Shown in pieces: positions 8,770-17,845 of a stretch of DNA of 64,000 nucleotides; the first letter of the stretch is position 1, and each line of letters begins with the position of its first letter. Location: the NCBI GenBank assembly GCA_020852175.1, contig JADZBH010000024.1:1-64000 (forward strand), given 5' to 3'. The notes beneath the pieces were generated by a model that saw only the letters and a list, made by a program, of their open reading frames with translations, made no database searches and had not been told where the DNA came from. The position numbers and the translations under genes were made by a program. This DNA comes from Bryobacterales bacterium (GTDB lineage Bacteria; Acidobacteriota; Terriglobia; Bryobacterales; Bryobacteraceae).

Positions 8770-9725
8770 GGCAGGGCCGTGGCTTCCTGCGTCGTGAAGT
8801 ACAGCGCCGTCTCGGAAGGGATGAATACGCGCTGGCCTTTCATGAACACCTGCGCGCCCGCGCCGGCAGCCGCGCCCGCGCCGGCTCCGATCGCGGCGCC
8901 CTTGCCGCCGCCGGCGATCGCGCCGATGATGGCGCCCAGAACACCCACGCCCGCCGCCGTCTTTGCCGTCCTTGCCGTTTGAGAACCCGATTCCTGCTGC
9001 ACGTTGGACGTGTTCAACTCCACCTTTTGCCCGTTCACCTGGATCGACACCAGAGCCACGCTCAATTCCGTGCGGCCGGACAGCTTGCCCGCCTCTTTTT
9101 CCGAGACCAGGCGTACAGTGGCATCGGCCCCCTTCGGCGCCACCTCTTCCCCATCCACCACGAGCGGAAGAATCAGGCTCGCGCGAAAGGCATCGCCTTC
9201 GGCGGCCTTCTGCGAGTCGATCGAATCGATCATCCGCACCCCAATTTCCGTGCCGCTGGGCAGCGACCGCTTGCTTGCCTGGCTCACCATGGCGGCCAAC
9301 ACCTGCTCGCTCACGCCCGCCTGCTTCAGGTCGATGATCGTCGCCGTGTCCAGGGCCAGCCGGCCAGGGTTCCGCTTCAGATAGTCAAGCAGGAAGCTCT
9401 GCTGGAAACCGGCCGCGGAGAGATCGCGGATCTGCCTCGGCGACAACGGCAGCGCCGACGGCGCCCGTTCGCTGACCGCGGCGATCACACGTTCGCTCAC
9501 ACCAGCCTGTTTCAATTCAATCAGTTTCGATGGCTCGCCCGCTAGCTTCGAAGGCTGCTTTTGCACCATCTCGAGTATGAATTCCTCGCTCAGCCCCGAC
9601 TTGGCGAGCTTGACGACATCTTCATTGGTTACCGCCACTTGCGCCGGGGCCAGGGTAGCGAATCCAAGCAGCGCGGTGGCAAAGCAGACAAGGTGCTTCA
9701 TATTTTTTCTTGTTTCCATTTTCAT
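8766..9725 (-). CDS. Exported glycine-zipper protein with helical repeats
   Basis: 319 residues; a signal peptide ends near LAPAQ (start may be Met9 at 9701). Residues 30-150 contain four copies of a roughly 35-residue helical unit (VVKLAKSGLSEEFI, LIELKQAGVSERVI, IRDLSAAGFQQSFL, IIDLKQAGVSEQVL). A beta-rich segment follows (about 160-250), then a long glycine zipper (about 255-290, AIIGAIAGGGKGAAIGAGAG) likely to insert in or span a membrane. The function is unknown; the AGVS repeats are frequent in acidobacterial envelope proteins. It is last in the leftward series behind the UPF0182 gene. Confidence 0.75.
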   Translation of the reverse strand: MKMETRKNMKHLVCFATALLGFATLAPAQVAVTNEDVVKLAKSGLSEEFILEMVQKQPSKLAGEPSKLIELKQAGVSERVIAAVSERAPSALPLSPRQIRDLSAAGFQQSFLLDYLKRNPGRLALDTATIIDLKQAGVSEQVLAAMVSQASKRSLPSGTEIGVRMIDSIDSQKAAEGDAFRASLILPLVVDGEEVAPKGADATVRLVSEKEAGKLSGRTELSVALVSIQVNGQKVELNTSNVQQESGSQTARTAKTAAGVGVLGAIIGAIAGGGKGAAIGAGAGAAAGAGAQVFMKGQRVFIPSETALYFTTQEATALP

Positions 9726-9763
9726 TAGACGCGCGTAGAGCGCACCACGCTACAAATATGTGC

Positions 9764-12499
9764 TTAGCGGCGTTGGAGGATCCGCTCGACGGCTTCCAGT
9801 TCCTTGCCGGCTTCGCTCCATTTTCCCTCGCCGGTGAGCTCGCGATAACGATGCATGTGAGTGCGTAGCTCTTCCAGCCGCGGATCGGAAGCTGGACCCG
9901 AAGCGGGCGTTCGTGACACGGCGGGCGTGGAGGTTGGAGCGCCGCCGGCAGGCGCCGCCGGAGCCTGAATGCCCGCCAGTTCCGCGATCGCCTCCTGATA
10001 GGTATCGCGATAGATGAGCTCATTGCCCGATGCCACCACCACCTTCTTCAACTGCGGCATGCGAGCTTCCCGCGCCTGAATATAGATGGGCTCGACGTAC
10101 AGGAACGAATTGTCCACGGGCAGCACGAGCATCTGGCCGCGCAGAACTTGCGATCCCTGCTGGTTCCACAGCGAGAGGTCCTTGGCGATGTTCTGATCCT
10201 GGTTGATTCGCGCCTCGATCTGCATGGGACCGAACATGAGCGCCTGTTTGGACAGATGCAGGAAGCGCAACTCTCCCAGCGAGGCGCCGTCGCAACGCGC
10301 CACCATCAGTCCGATCATGTTGTCTTTGTTGCGCGGCGTGAAGGGAAGCACAAGAAGGAACTCCGGCTTGTCGCCGTCGGGCAGCGTGGCCACGACGTAA
10401 GTCGGCGTCAGCGGCTGCGGCGTATTGTCCTGTCCGTAGATGTTCCGGGCGATGTCCCACAGGTCCTCCTTGTTGTAGAAGGCCTGCGGATCGCGCATGT
10501 GAAAGGTGCGGTAAATCTCGGCCTGGACGCGGAAAAAGGTCTCCGGGTAGCGCGTGTGGCGGCGCAGATCCGGCGGCATCGCCGAGGCGTCCTGAAACAG
10601 TTTTGGGAACAGACCGCGGTAGGCGCGGATGATCGGGTCGGCGTCGTCGAACACGTACAGTTGAATGTTGCCGTCGTAGGCGTCAACAGTGGCCTTCACG
10701 GAGTTGCGGATATAGTTCACGCGCTGGCCGTCGCCCAGGCGCAGATAGGCTGAATAGGGGTGTGCGTCGGACACCGTGTAGGCATCCACGGTCCACACAA
10801 GGCGGCCCTCGTCGGTCAGCACCAGGTAGGGATCGGTCTCCCATTGAAGGAAACCGGCCACCGTGTCCAGGCGGTCCAGAATCTTGCGCCGGATGAGCAT
10901 GCGGGACTCCGGCGTGAACAACTGCGTCAGCAAAATGTTGCCGTCCATCTCTCGGACCGCCGCGGCCACGCGCGTCATCGCCGATCCCATGGGAATGCCG
11001 CCCTTGCCGTCGTAGCGCGTGAACACGCTGTCGTTGCCCGCGGGGTAGCTGAATTCCTTCTGGCCGGTCCGGACGAAAACGGGCTCGTGCATCACCTCGC
11101 CGAAGTAGATCTCCGGCCGCGTCAGCTTCAGATTCGACGCCTTGATCTTCGGCGGCGCGTCCTGCACGAAGAACTGCGGCAGCCCGTCGGGGGTGATTTC
11201 ATTGGCCTCGGCCATCACCATGCCATAGCCATGCGTGTAAATGAAATGCGGATTGATCCACCCCTTCCTGGCGTCGGGAAGTTGGCGAATGTCCAACTCC
11301 CGGGGGCTCAGCATCACCTGCCGCAACTGTCCGTCCAGGACGTAGCGGTCCACGTCGGTGTCGGAGAAGGTGTAATAAGGACGCAGCGCCTGAATCTGCG
11401 TGGTGGTGTCGTGGAAGGCGCGCCAGTCCCAGAGCCGCACGTTGTCGATCAGCGGACGGTGGCGTTCGATGTCGATGCGGGCCCCCAACTGAGCGGGAAA
11501 TTCGGCTTCCTGGACTCGCGACGACAGGCCGTAGGCGCGCCGCGTGGATTCGATGTGACGCTCGATGTAGGGTTTTTGCAGCGTGATTTCATTGGGCCGC
11601 ACGTAGATGGCGTTCACCACGCCAGGCACGAGGGATACCGCGGCATAGCCGATGGCCGGCAGAATCAAAGCCTTGAACTGACCCGCCAGAACACCCGCGG
11701 CTGCCACCAGAAGCGTGGCGAACAGAAACCACAGCAGAGGGAGGACAACCCGTTCATCGACATAGTCGACGCCCACCAGGAAGCCGTGATCGCTGTTCAG
11801 CAGTTTGTAGCGGTCCAGCGCCACGCCCCAGGCCATCGCCGCCAGGAACACGGCCAGGCTGGCCCGCAGAAAGTTCGATTCCATGCCCAGGCGTTCGCGC
11901 AACAGCGAAAAATCGATGCTCTCCATGCCCTCCTGCGAGCTGAAAGTGCTGCCCAGTTCACGCACGCGCGCGGTCATCCAGTGGACAAGGGCGGCGAACA
12001 GGGCCACGGCGAGCGCGTAGCTGCGCAGGCCGCGCCACAAGGGCAGATCGAAGAGATAGAACGAAATCGGGCGGCCGAACACGGGGTCCGTCCAGCCGTC
12101 GCCAGCCACTCCCCGGGATCCGAAGTAGCGCACCACCGTCCAGGTGTCGATGGTGGCCAGTGAGATCAAGGCGGCCACCGCCAGCAGACCCACGGCAATG
12201 GCTCCGCGGAAACGGTTGGCGCCGAAGCGCGAGCGGCTGCCATGCAGTCCGGAACGGTAGGCGGCGTACAACGCCAGGAAGGCCAGCAGCGCTCCGCCGG
12301 CTATGGGGGCCGCGCCATAACTCCACAGGCGCCACCAGACGTCGATCTGCCCGATCTCGCGCCACCACAAATAATCGATGTAGGTGGAGGCCACGCTACG
12401 GGCGCTCAGCAAGGCCAGGAACAGCGCGAACACAATCACGGGCAGCCAGCCGCCGGGCTTGCGGGGAGGGGGGTACACGATCTCGGGATAGGTGCTCAC
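9764..12499 (-). CDS. UPF0182 family large membrane protein
   Basis: 911 residues, GTG start. The first 310 residues contain about seven membrane segments, including the LWWREIGQIDVWWRLW stretch between helices 1 and 2 typical of the UPF0182 (COG1615) family. The large remainder (YVRPNEITLQKPYIERHI, TYVVATLPDGDKPEF, MVARCDGASLGEL, ARINQD) is an extracytoplasmic domain with the family's conserved blocks; the C-terminus is a Pro/Ala linker plus a short helical tail. Length matches the family. Its role has not been established. It starts 74 bp after pyrC on the same strand and may be co-transcribed or have its own promoter (a TATAGT -10-like element at 12513-12508). Confidence 0.88.
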   Translation of the reverse strand: MSTYPEIVYPPPRKPGGWLPVIVFALFLALLSARSVASTYIDYLWWREIGQIDVWWRLWSYGAAPIAGGALLAFLALYAAYRSGLHGSRSRFGANRFRGAIAVGLLAVAALISLATIDTWTVVRYFGSRGVAGDGWTDPVFGRPISFYLFDLPLWRGLRSYALAVALFAALVHWMTARVRELGSTFSSQEGMESIDFSLLRERLGMESNFLRASLAVFLAAMAWGVALDRYKLLNSDHGFLVGVDYVDERVVLPLLWFLFATLLVAAAGVLAGQFKALILPAIGYAAVSLVPGVVNAIYVRPNEITLQKPYIERHIESTRRAYGLSSRVQEAEFPAQLGARIDIERHRPLIDNVRLWDWRAFHDTTTQIQALRPYYTFSDTDVDRYVLDGQLRQVMLSPRELDIRQLPDARKGWINPHFIYTHGYGMVMAEANEITPDGLPQFFVQDAPPKIKASNLKLTRPEIYFGEVMHEPVFVRTGQKEFSYPAGNDSVFTRYDGKGGIPMGSAMTRVAAAVREMDGNILLTQLFTPESRMLIRRKILDRLDTVAGFLQWETDPYLVLTDEGRLVWTVDAYTVSDAHPYSAYLRLGDGQRVNYIRNSVKATVDAYDGNIQLYVFDDADPIIRAYRGLFPKLFQDASAMPPDLRRHTRYPETFFRVQAEIYRTFHMRDPQAFYNKEDLWDIARNIYGQDNTPQPLTPTYVVATLPDGDKPEFLLVLPFTPRNKDNMIGLMVARCDGASLGELRFLHLSKQALMFGPMQIEARINQDQNIAKDLSLWNQQGSQVLRGQMLVLPVDNSFLYVEPIYIQAREARMPQLKKVVVASGNELIYRDTYQEAIAELAGIQAPAAPAGGAPTSTPAVSRTPASGPASDPRLEELRTHMHRYRELTGEGKWSEAGKELEAVERILQRR

Positions 12500-12573
12500 T
12501 GCCCTCCACTATAGCGTTGACGGCAGTTCCGCGCCCTCCAAGCGAGGGTACGAGTCGTGGTAAGTCCGGAGCG

Positions 12574-13860
12574 CTACCGCTGCCACACGATGCGGCCCGC
12601 GACCACCGTTGCCACTGGCCCGCCTTTGTAGGTGTGGCCGTGAAAAGGCGAATTCTTGCTCTTGGACTGCGTCTTGTTCACGTCGTAGGTCCACGCGGCG
12701 GCCGTGTCGAAGATGGTGACGTCGGCCGGCGAGCCTGGCGCCAGCGTGCCGCGGTCCAACCCCATCACGCGCGCGGGTCCCGTGGTGTACAACTCGATCA
12801 TCTTGCGCAACGTGATCCTGCCGGGATGCACCAGCTCCTCCAGCGTGATGCCAAGGGCCGTTTCCAGACCGGTGATGCCGAACGGGCAACGTTCGAACTC
12901 CTGCATTTTATCGCTGCCGGCGTGGGGCGCATGGTCGGTGGCGATCACTTCGACGGTGCCGTCCGCAAGGCCCTCCAGCACGGCGGCCACATCCTGCTTG
13001 CCGCGCAGCGGAGGCTTCATCTTGAAGTTGGAATCATAGGGCGCCGTATCCGAATCGGCCAGCACGAAGTGGTGCGGCGTGGCTTCGCAGCTCACCTTCA
13101 GTCCGCGCTTCCTGGCGAAGGCCACCATGGCCACGGCGTGGTGCGTGGAGATGTGCGCCACGTGGAATCGCGCGCCGGTGGCCTCGGCCAGCAGAATGTC
13201 GCGCGCCACCATCACGTCCTCGGCGGCCGCGGGAATGCCCCGGAGACCGCGGCGTACGCTCGTCTCGCCTTCGTGCATGTCGCCGCCCGCGCTCAGGTTC
13301 AGGTCCTCGCAATGATCGATGACGGGAATGTCGTGGCTCTTGGCCAGTTCCATCGCCCGCCGCATCACGCGCGAGTTCATTACCGGGCGGCCGTCGTCGC
13401 TGATGGCCACGGCCCCGGCCTTCACCATGGCGCCGATGCCGGCCAGTTCCTCACCCTTGCTGCCCTTGGTGATGGCGCCGATGGGATACACATTCACCAC
13501 GGACTTCTGCTTGGCCCGCTCGATGATGTAGCTGGTCACCGTGGCGCTATCGTTCACCGGCGAGGTGTTCGGCATGCAGCAGACGCTGGTGAAGCCGCCT
13601 GCGGCCGCCGCCCTGGCCCCCGTTTCAATGGACTCGGCGTGTTCAAAGCCCGGTTCGCGCAGATGAACGTGCATGTCGATGAAGCCCGGTGCGACAATCA
13701 TGCCCGTGGCGTCGAACACAGCGGCGCCGGAAGGCGTATCCAGGTTCGCGCCCACGGCGGCCACGCGCCCGGCGGCGAGATACACGTCGCTCACGGCGTC
13801 GAGGCCTGAAGCCGGGTCGATCACCCGCCCGTTGCGAATCACCAGCATGCTTTCCCTCAC
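12574..13860 (-). CDS. pyrC: Dihydroorotase
   Basis: 428 residues. It catalyses ring closure of carbamoyl-aspartate to dihydroorotate, step three of pyrimidine synthesis. The amidohydrolase metal site is complete: HVHLREPG (near 65), the K/D region, HCED, HVAHIST and ATDHAPH; the CMPNTSP segment is typical of class I dihydroorotases. It follows pyrB with a 4-bp ATGA overlap, indicating translational coupling. A second possible start, four codons in, gives MLVIRNG. Confidence 0.95.
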   Translation of the reverse strand: MRESMLVIRNGRVIDPASGLDAVSDVYLAAGRVAAVGANLDTPSGAAVFDATGMIVAPGFIDMHVHLREPGFEHAESIETGARAAAAGGFTSVCCMPNTSPVNDSATVTSYIIERAKQKSVVNVYPIGAITKGSKGEELAGIGAMVKAGAVAISDDGRPVMNSRVMRRAMELAKSHDIPVIDHCEDLNLSAGGDMHEGETSVRRGLRGIPAAAEDVMVARDILLAEATGARFHVAHISTHHAVAMVAFARKRGLKVSCEATPHHFVLADSDTAPYDSNFKMKPPLRGKQDVAAVLEGLADGTVEVIATDHAPHAGSDKMQEFERCPFGITGLETALGITLEELVHPGRITLRKMIELYTTGPARVMGLDRGTLAPGSPADVTIFDTAAAWTYDVNKTQSKSKNSPFHGHTYKGGPVATVVAGRIVWQR

Positions 13861-14783
13861 GGCAACACCCGTTCGAGAACGGCCATGCGCACGAACACGC
13901 CATTCTCCACCTGATTCAGAATCACCGACTGCTGCGAGTCGGCCACCTCGGAGCTTAGCTCCCGTCCGCGGTTGATCGGGCCCGGGTGCATCACGATCAC
14001 GTCGGGCTTGGCCAGTTCCACATGCTCCTGCCGCAAGCCGTAGAAGCCGAAATATTCGCCCGCCGGGAAGGTGGTTTCAAACTGGCGTTCCAGTTGCACG
14101 CGCAACATCATGATGACGTCGGCGTCGCGGATGGCTTCGTCCATGCGGTAGGTGAGCTTCACGCCCGGAGCCAGCCGTCCGAGTTCTTCCGGCAGCAGCG
14201 TGGGCGGTCCGCACAGCACGACCTCGGCGCCGAATTTCGCCAGCAGGTGGACGTTCGAGCGGGCCACCCGGCTGTGGGCGATATCGCCTATGATGGCCAC
14301 TTTCAGGCCTTCGAGCGAGGGCCTGTGGTCAAGAATCGTCATGGCGTCCAGCAGCGCCTGCGTTGGGTGCTCGTGCGTGCCGTCGCCGGCGTTGATGATG
14401 GGAATCGGCAGGTGGCGCGCCAGGAAATGCGGCGCTCCCGAGGCTGCGTGACGCATCACGATCGCGTCCGGGCGCATCGCGGCCAGGGTGTTCAACGTGT
14501 CCACCAGGGACTCGCCCTTGCTCACGCTGGAGGCGGCCACGGAAATCGAAACCGCGTCGGCTCCCAGCCGTTTGGCGGCGATTTCAAAACTGGTGCGGGT
14601 GCGCGTGGACGACTCGAAAAACAGCAGCACCACCATGCGTCCGCGCAGGGTGTCGAGCTTACGGCCAGGCGTTTGTTGCCGCTGGAATTCCTTGGCCCGC
14701 CGCAGAATCCATTCAATCTCGGCGCGGCTCAGATCCTCGATGCCGAGCAGTCCGGCGCGCAACCCGTCCTGCGCCGTGGCCAT
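13857..14783 (-). CDS. pyrB: Aspartate carbamoyltransferase catalytic chain
   Basis: 308 residues, normal length. It condenses carbamoyl phosphate with aspartate. The carbamoyl-phosphate motif SSTRTRTS (near 56) and HPTQALLDA (near 138) are intact, as is the C-terminal HPGPINRG segment. It begins 3 bp after pyrR ends and overlaps pyrC, so pyrR-pyrB-pyrC form one transcription unit. No pyrI gene is adjacent. Confidence 0.96.
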   Translation of the reverse strand: MATAQDGLRAGLLGIEDLSRAEIEWILRRAKEFQRQQTPGRKLDTLRGRMVVLLFFESSTRTRTSFEIAAKRLGADAVSISVAASSVSKGESLVDTLNTLAAMRPDAIVMRHAASGAPHFLARHLPIPIINAGDGTHEHPTQALLDAMTILDHRPSLEGLKVAIIGDIAHSRVARSNVHLLAKFGAEVVLCGPPTLLPEELGRLAPGVKLTYRMDEAIRDADVIMMLRVQLERQFETTFPAGEYFGFYGLRQEHVELAKPDVIVMHPGPINRGRELSSEVADSQQSVILNQVENGVFVRMAVLERVLP

Positions 14784-14786
14784 GCC

Positions 14787-15341
14787 TCAGTCCTCCACCT
14801 TTTCAACCAGCAACACCTTCTCCATACCGTCGATCTCCTGGAACTTCACCTCGATGATCTCGGAGTCCGCGGTCTGCACGGCGCGGCCGACGTAGCGCGC
14901 CTCGATCGGAAGCTCGCGATGGCCGCGGTCGATCAGCGCCAGCAGTTGCACGCGCGCCGGACGGCCCTGGTCGAACAGCGCGTCCAACGCCGCGCGAATC
15001 GTCCGGCCCGTATAGAGCACATCGTCGGTGAGGATGATGTCGCGGCCCGCCACGGAAAAAGGAATCTCGGTTCCGTTCACCACCGGGGTGCTTGACACCG
15101 TCGACAGGTCGTCACGGTACAGGTTGATGTCGAGGATGCCCACGGGCACCTCGCGCTTTTCCAACTGCCGGATCTTGGCGGCCAGCCGCTGGGCCAGAGG
15201 CACGCCGCGCCGCCGGATGCCGACGAAGGCCAGCTTCTCCAGATCGGCCGTTTTTTCCAGAACCTCGTGCGCCAGACGCACCAGCGTCCGGTCGATTTCG
15301 GACGCACTCATTAACTGGGCTTTTTCGCGCGTAACGGGCAT
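14787..15341 (-). CDS. pyrR: PyrR pyrimidine operon attenuator / uracil phosphoribosyltransferase
   Basis: 184 residues from the ATG at 15341 (MPVTREKAQ), which has a GGAG about 10 nt upstream; the longer frame to 15380 adds a non-conserved extension. The phosphoribosyl-diphosphate binding motif DDVLYTGRT is intact. In known bacteria PyrR binds pyr leader RNA when UMP is plentiful and causes attenuation; it also has weak uracil phosphoribosyltransferase activity. Only about 50 bp separate it from the upstream gene, and I see no classical anti-terminator/terminator leader there, so how it acts here is unclear. Confidence 0.93.
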   Translation of the reverse strand: MPVTREKAQLMSASEIDRTLVRLAHEVLEKTADLEKLAFVGIRRRGVPLAQRLAAKIRQLEKREVPVGILDINLYRDDLSTVSSTPVVNGTEIPFSVAGRDIILTDDVLYTGRTIRAALDALFDQGRPARVQLLALIDRGHRELPIEARYVGRAVQTADSEIIEVKFQEIDGMEKVLLVEKVED

Positions 15342-15390
15342 GTCGTAAACGCTCCAGCGTAGCATAGGCGGCCTTCGCACCCGCCGCCTG

Positions 15391-15702
15391 CTAGTACCTC
15401 TTCAGCCGGCCGCGAATTCGCTTGGCCAGCTTCTCGATCTCCTCGGTCTTCCGGATCGAGGCCAGCGAAACGGTGTGGGCGCTGCCCTTTTCCAGCTCCA
15501 TCTTCAATTCCTCGGACAAACGCATCAGCTCGGCGGCGTCGTGCAGTGACTTTTCATGGTCATCCTTGAGGATCGCCTCGATCTGGGAGCGCTTGATCTT
15601 CGGCGGCGGATCTTCCTGCGGCTGCAGTTGCGCGAACAACAGCAGTCCGGCGGGCAGCGTAGCGCCCAAAGCGATCGTGGCTCGCAAAATCAAGGGTTTC
15701 AT
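15391..15702 (-). CDS. Small exported helical protein
   Basis: 103 residues: a hydrophobic signal segment (6-25), then a charged, mainly helical region rich in Lys and Glu (DDHEKSLHDAAELMRLSEE, IEKLAKRIRGRLKRY). I do not recognise it; similar small exported helical proteins are common in acidobacteria. It is the first gene of the leftward series leading into pyrR, and its start is only 24 bp from the divergent homoserine dehydrogenase gene, so its promoter must lie in that gap or inside hom. Confidence 0.65.
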   Translation of the reverse strand: MKPLILRATIALGATLPAGLLLFAQLQPQEDPPPKIKRSQIEAILKDDHEKSLHDAAELMRLSEELKMELEKGSAHTVSLASIRKTEEIEKLAKRIRGRLKRY

Positions 15703-15711
15703 GAGCTGCTG

Positions 15712-15720
15712 CTATCATAG
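15712..15720. promoter_or_regulatory. Symmetric bidirectional -10 element
   Basis: CTATCATAG is a palindrome around its centre. It offers TATCAT on the plus strand (15713-15718), 8 bp before hom's ATG, and TATGAT on the minus strand (15719-15714), 11 bp before the leftward ATG at 15702. The whole intergenic gap is 24 bp. The plus-strand start point would fall at or next to the ATG, implying a leaderless mRNA. Inferred from sequence only; no good -35 is seen. Confidence 0.45.
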
Positions 15721-15726
15721 CGGTTT

Positions 15727-17049
15727 ATGCTTCCCATGAATCCCGGCCGCGCCGTCCGCGTGGGTCTCGTCGGCCTGGGCAACGTTGGCACAGGAGCCAT
15801 GAGCATCCTTTCCGGCAACGCCGGACAAATCGAAGCCAAGCTCGGTTTTCCGCTGCTCGTACATTCTGTGTGCAGCCGTTCCGTGGCCGGCAAGGAACTA
15901 CCGGCCGGCATGGAGACCGTCCGCCGCACGGCCAACTGGCACGACGTGGTGAACGATCCCGAGGTGGACATCGTATGCGAACTGATCGGCGGCACGGGCG
16001 TGGCTCGCCAGGTGATCGACGCCGCCATAGCCGCCGGCAAGAGCGTGGTCACGGCGAACAAGGAACTGATGGCCCTGCACGGAGCGGACATCTGGGAGAA
16101 GGCGATCGCCGCCGGCATCAATCTCGCCATGGAGGCCAGCGTCGCCGGCGGCATTCCGATCCATACGGTCCTGCGGGAAGGCATCTCGGGTGACCGGATT
16201 CAGGCGCTATTCGGGATCCTGAACGGTACCAGCAACTACATTCTGACCTCGATCGAACGCCACGGCACGGCGTTTGAAACCGTGCTGGCCGAAGCGCAGC
16301 GCCTGGGTTATGCCGAGGCCGATCCGAGCGCCGACATCGACGGCTTCGACGCCCGGTCCAAGCTCGCGCTGCTCTCCGCGCTGGCCTTCGGCGAACGGAT
16401 CGCTCCCTCCGACATTTACACGGAAGGGATTCGCCGCTTGACGCCGCTCGACTTCCAGTACGCCCATCAGCTTGGCTATACGATTCGCCTGTTGTGCGCC
16501 GCCCGGCAGACGCCCGAGGGCCTGTTGCTCAGCGTGCGACCGGCGCTGATTCCTCGCGACACGATCCTGGCGGGCGTGCAGGGCGCCTATAACGCCATCT
16601 GGGTGCGTGGCGCGTACGGCGCCGATACGTTCTACTATGGCCGAGGCGCCGGTCCGCATCCAACTGGTGTGGCCGTGGTAAGCGATCTCATGCGCGTGGC
16701 CCGCGAAATTCGCAACGGCTCGCCCGAGCGTGTCTCGCCGTTTGCCCACGCACGGCTGGACGCCTACCAACCCATCCCCATCACGCTCCAGCGCCGTGCA
16801 TGGTATTTGCGCTTCCGCGTGCACGACCGTCCCGGCATTATCGCCGCGCTGGCCGGTATTCTCGCCGGAAAGAATGTGAGCCTGGACGCCGTCCTGCAAC
16901 TGCCCTCGGACACCAAAGAGAACCTGCCGTTCGTCATCACGCTGGAGACCACGCCGGAGGCCGATCTGCGCGACGCCGTGGAGCAGATGGCCGCGCTTGA
17001 TTTTCTGAAAGAGCCGCCGTTGGCGCTACCCATGGAGACCTCGCTATGA
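15727..17049 (+). CDS. hom: Homoserine dehydrogenase with C-terminal ACT domain
   Basis: 440 residues. It reduces aspartate semialdehyde to homoserine, on the route to threonine and methionine. The NAD(P)-binding GLGNVGTG is near residue 15; the catalytic-domain signatures ANKELMALHG, GILNGTSNYIL and ADPSADIDGFDARSKLALL are intact. An ACT domain (about 358-435, VHDRPGIIAALAGILAGKNVS) suggests feedback control by an amino acid, threonine in most relatives. Either the ATG at 15727 or that at 15736 could start it; the first would be nearly leaderless. The stop overlaps the next gene by 4 bp. Confidence 0.94.
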   Translation: MLPMNPGRAVRVGLVGLGNVGTGAMSILSGNAGQIEAKLGFPLLVHSVCSRSVAGKELPAGMETVRRTANWHDVVNDPEVDIVCELIGGTGVARQVIDAAIAAGKSVVTANKELMALHGADIWEKAIAAGINLAMEASVAGGIPIHTVLREGISGDRIQALFGILNGTSNYILTSIERHGTAFETVLAEAQRLGYAEADPSADIDGFDARSKLALLSALAFGERIAPSDIYTEGIRRLTPLDFQYAHQLGYTIRLLCAARQTPEGLLLSVRPALIPRDTILAGVQGAYNAIWVRGAYGADTFYYGRGAGPHPTGVAVVSDLMRVAREIRNGSPERVSPFAHARLDAYQPIPITLQRRAWYLRFRVHDRPGIIAALAGILAGKNVSLDAVLQLPSDTKENLPFVITLETTPEADLRDAVEQMAALDFLKEPPLALPMETSL

Positions 17050-17705
17050 GATTCACCGCCGCTTTCCTGCCCGCCGTCCTGGCCGCCGCCTCGCTGCCTG
17101 CCGCGCAGGTGGCCGCCGATGCGAACAAGGGATACCGCACCGAGGAGGGCCGCGCGCGCGTGGCCGCCACGCTGGGCGCGCACGACCGCGAGGCCCGGCA
17201 GAAACCACGCGAACTCATCGCGGGCATCGGCTTGAAACCCGGCATGACGGTGGCCGACATCGGCACCGGCGTCGGCTTCATGCTGCCTTATCTCGCCGAA
17301 TCGGTTGGCCCGAAGGGGAAGGTGATCGCCGAGGATATCTTTCCGGACTTCCTGGCCAAGGCCCGCGAGACCGCCGCCACGCACAAACTCACCGTCGAGT
17401 TCATTCACGGCACCGAGCGCTCCGTCCGGCTGCCGGCCGGCTCCACCGACGTGGCGCTGGTCCTGGACGCCTATCATCACTTCGACTATCCCGCCGAGAT
17501 GCTCGCTTCGATCCGTGCCGGACTGAAGCCGGGCGGCCGTCTTGTGATCGTCGATTTCTACAAGCGCGGCTTCCGCGATCCGGACCACATCCGTCTGGAT
17601 GACGGCGACGTCGCCGACGAGATTCAGAAGCACGGCTTTACTCTCATCGAATCCAAGCCCTTCACCGAGAATTCCCAGTACATGGCCATCTTCCGCAGGA
17701 AGTGA
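17046..17705 (+). CDS. Class I SAM-dependent methyltransferase with signal peptide
   Basis: 219 residues. The SAM motif I VADIGTGVGFM (about 74) and the later ALVLDAYHHFDYP and LKPGGRLVIVDF blocks show a Rossmann methyltransferase. Residues 1-20 look like a Sec signal peptide with an AAQ cleavage site, which is odd because SAM is cytoplasmic; exported-looking relatives (COG4798-like) do exist. The substrate is unknown. It overlaps hom by ATGA, so it is translated with it. Confidence 0.8.
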   Translation: MRFTAAFLPAVLAAASLPAAQVAADANKGYRTEEGRARVAATLGAHDREARQKPRELIAGIGLKPGMTVADIGTGVGFMLPYLAESVGPKGKVIAEDIFPDFLAKARETAATHKLTVEFIHGTERSVRLPAGSTDVALVLDAYHHFDYPAEMLASIRAGLKPGGRLVIVDFYKRGFRDPDHIRLDDGDVADEIQKHGFTLIESKPFTENSQYMAIFRRK

Positions 17706-17845
17706 GCGTTCCTGGGGGCGGAGAAGACGCCGCCACGCGGGAATTCCAGGTCGGCAGCCCGTTTCCAGACAAGGTTCCAGCCAGGCCGTGATGCGGAGGA
17801 GATTCTGGTATATCCTATCCGCAACGGGGCAACTGGGAACCGGCC

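Noticed and set aside
10760-12163. A 467-codon rightward open frame opposite the UPF0182 gene
   Set aside because: Shadow of the high-GC UPF0182 gene; His/Arg/Gln-rich translation without motifs, no ribosome site.
12160-13809. A 549-codon rightward frame opposite pyrC
   Set aside because: Antisense shadow; pyrC motifs on the other strand are complete.
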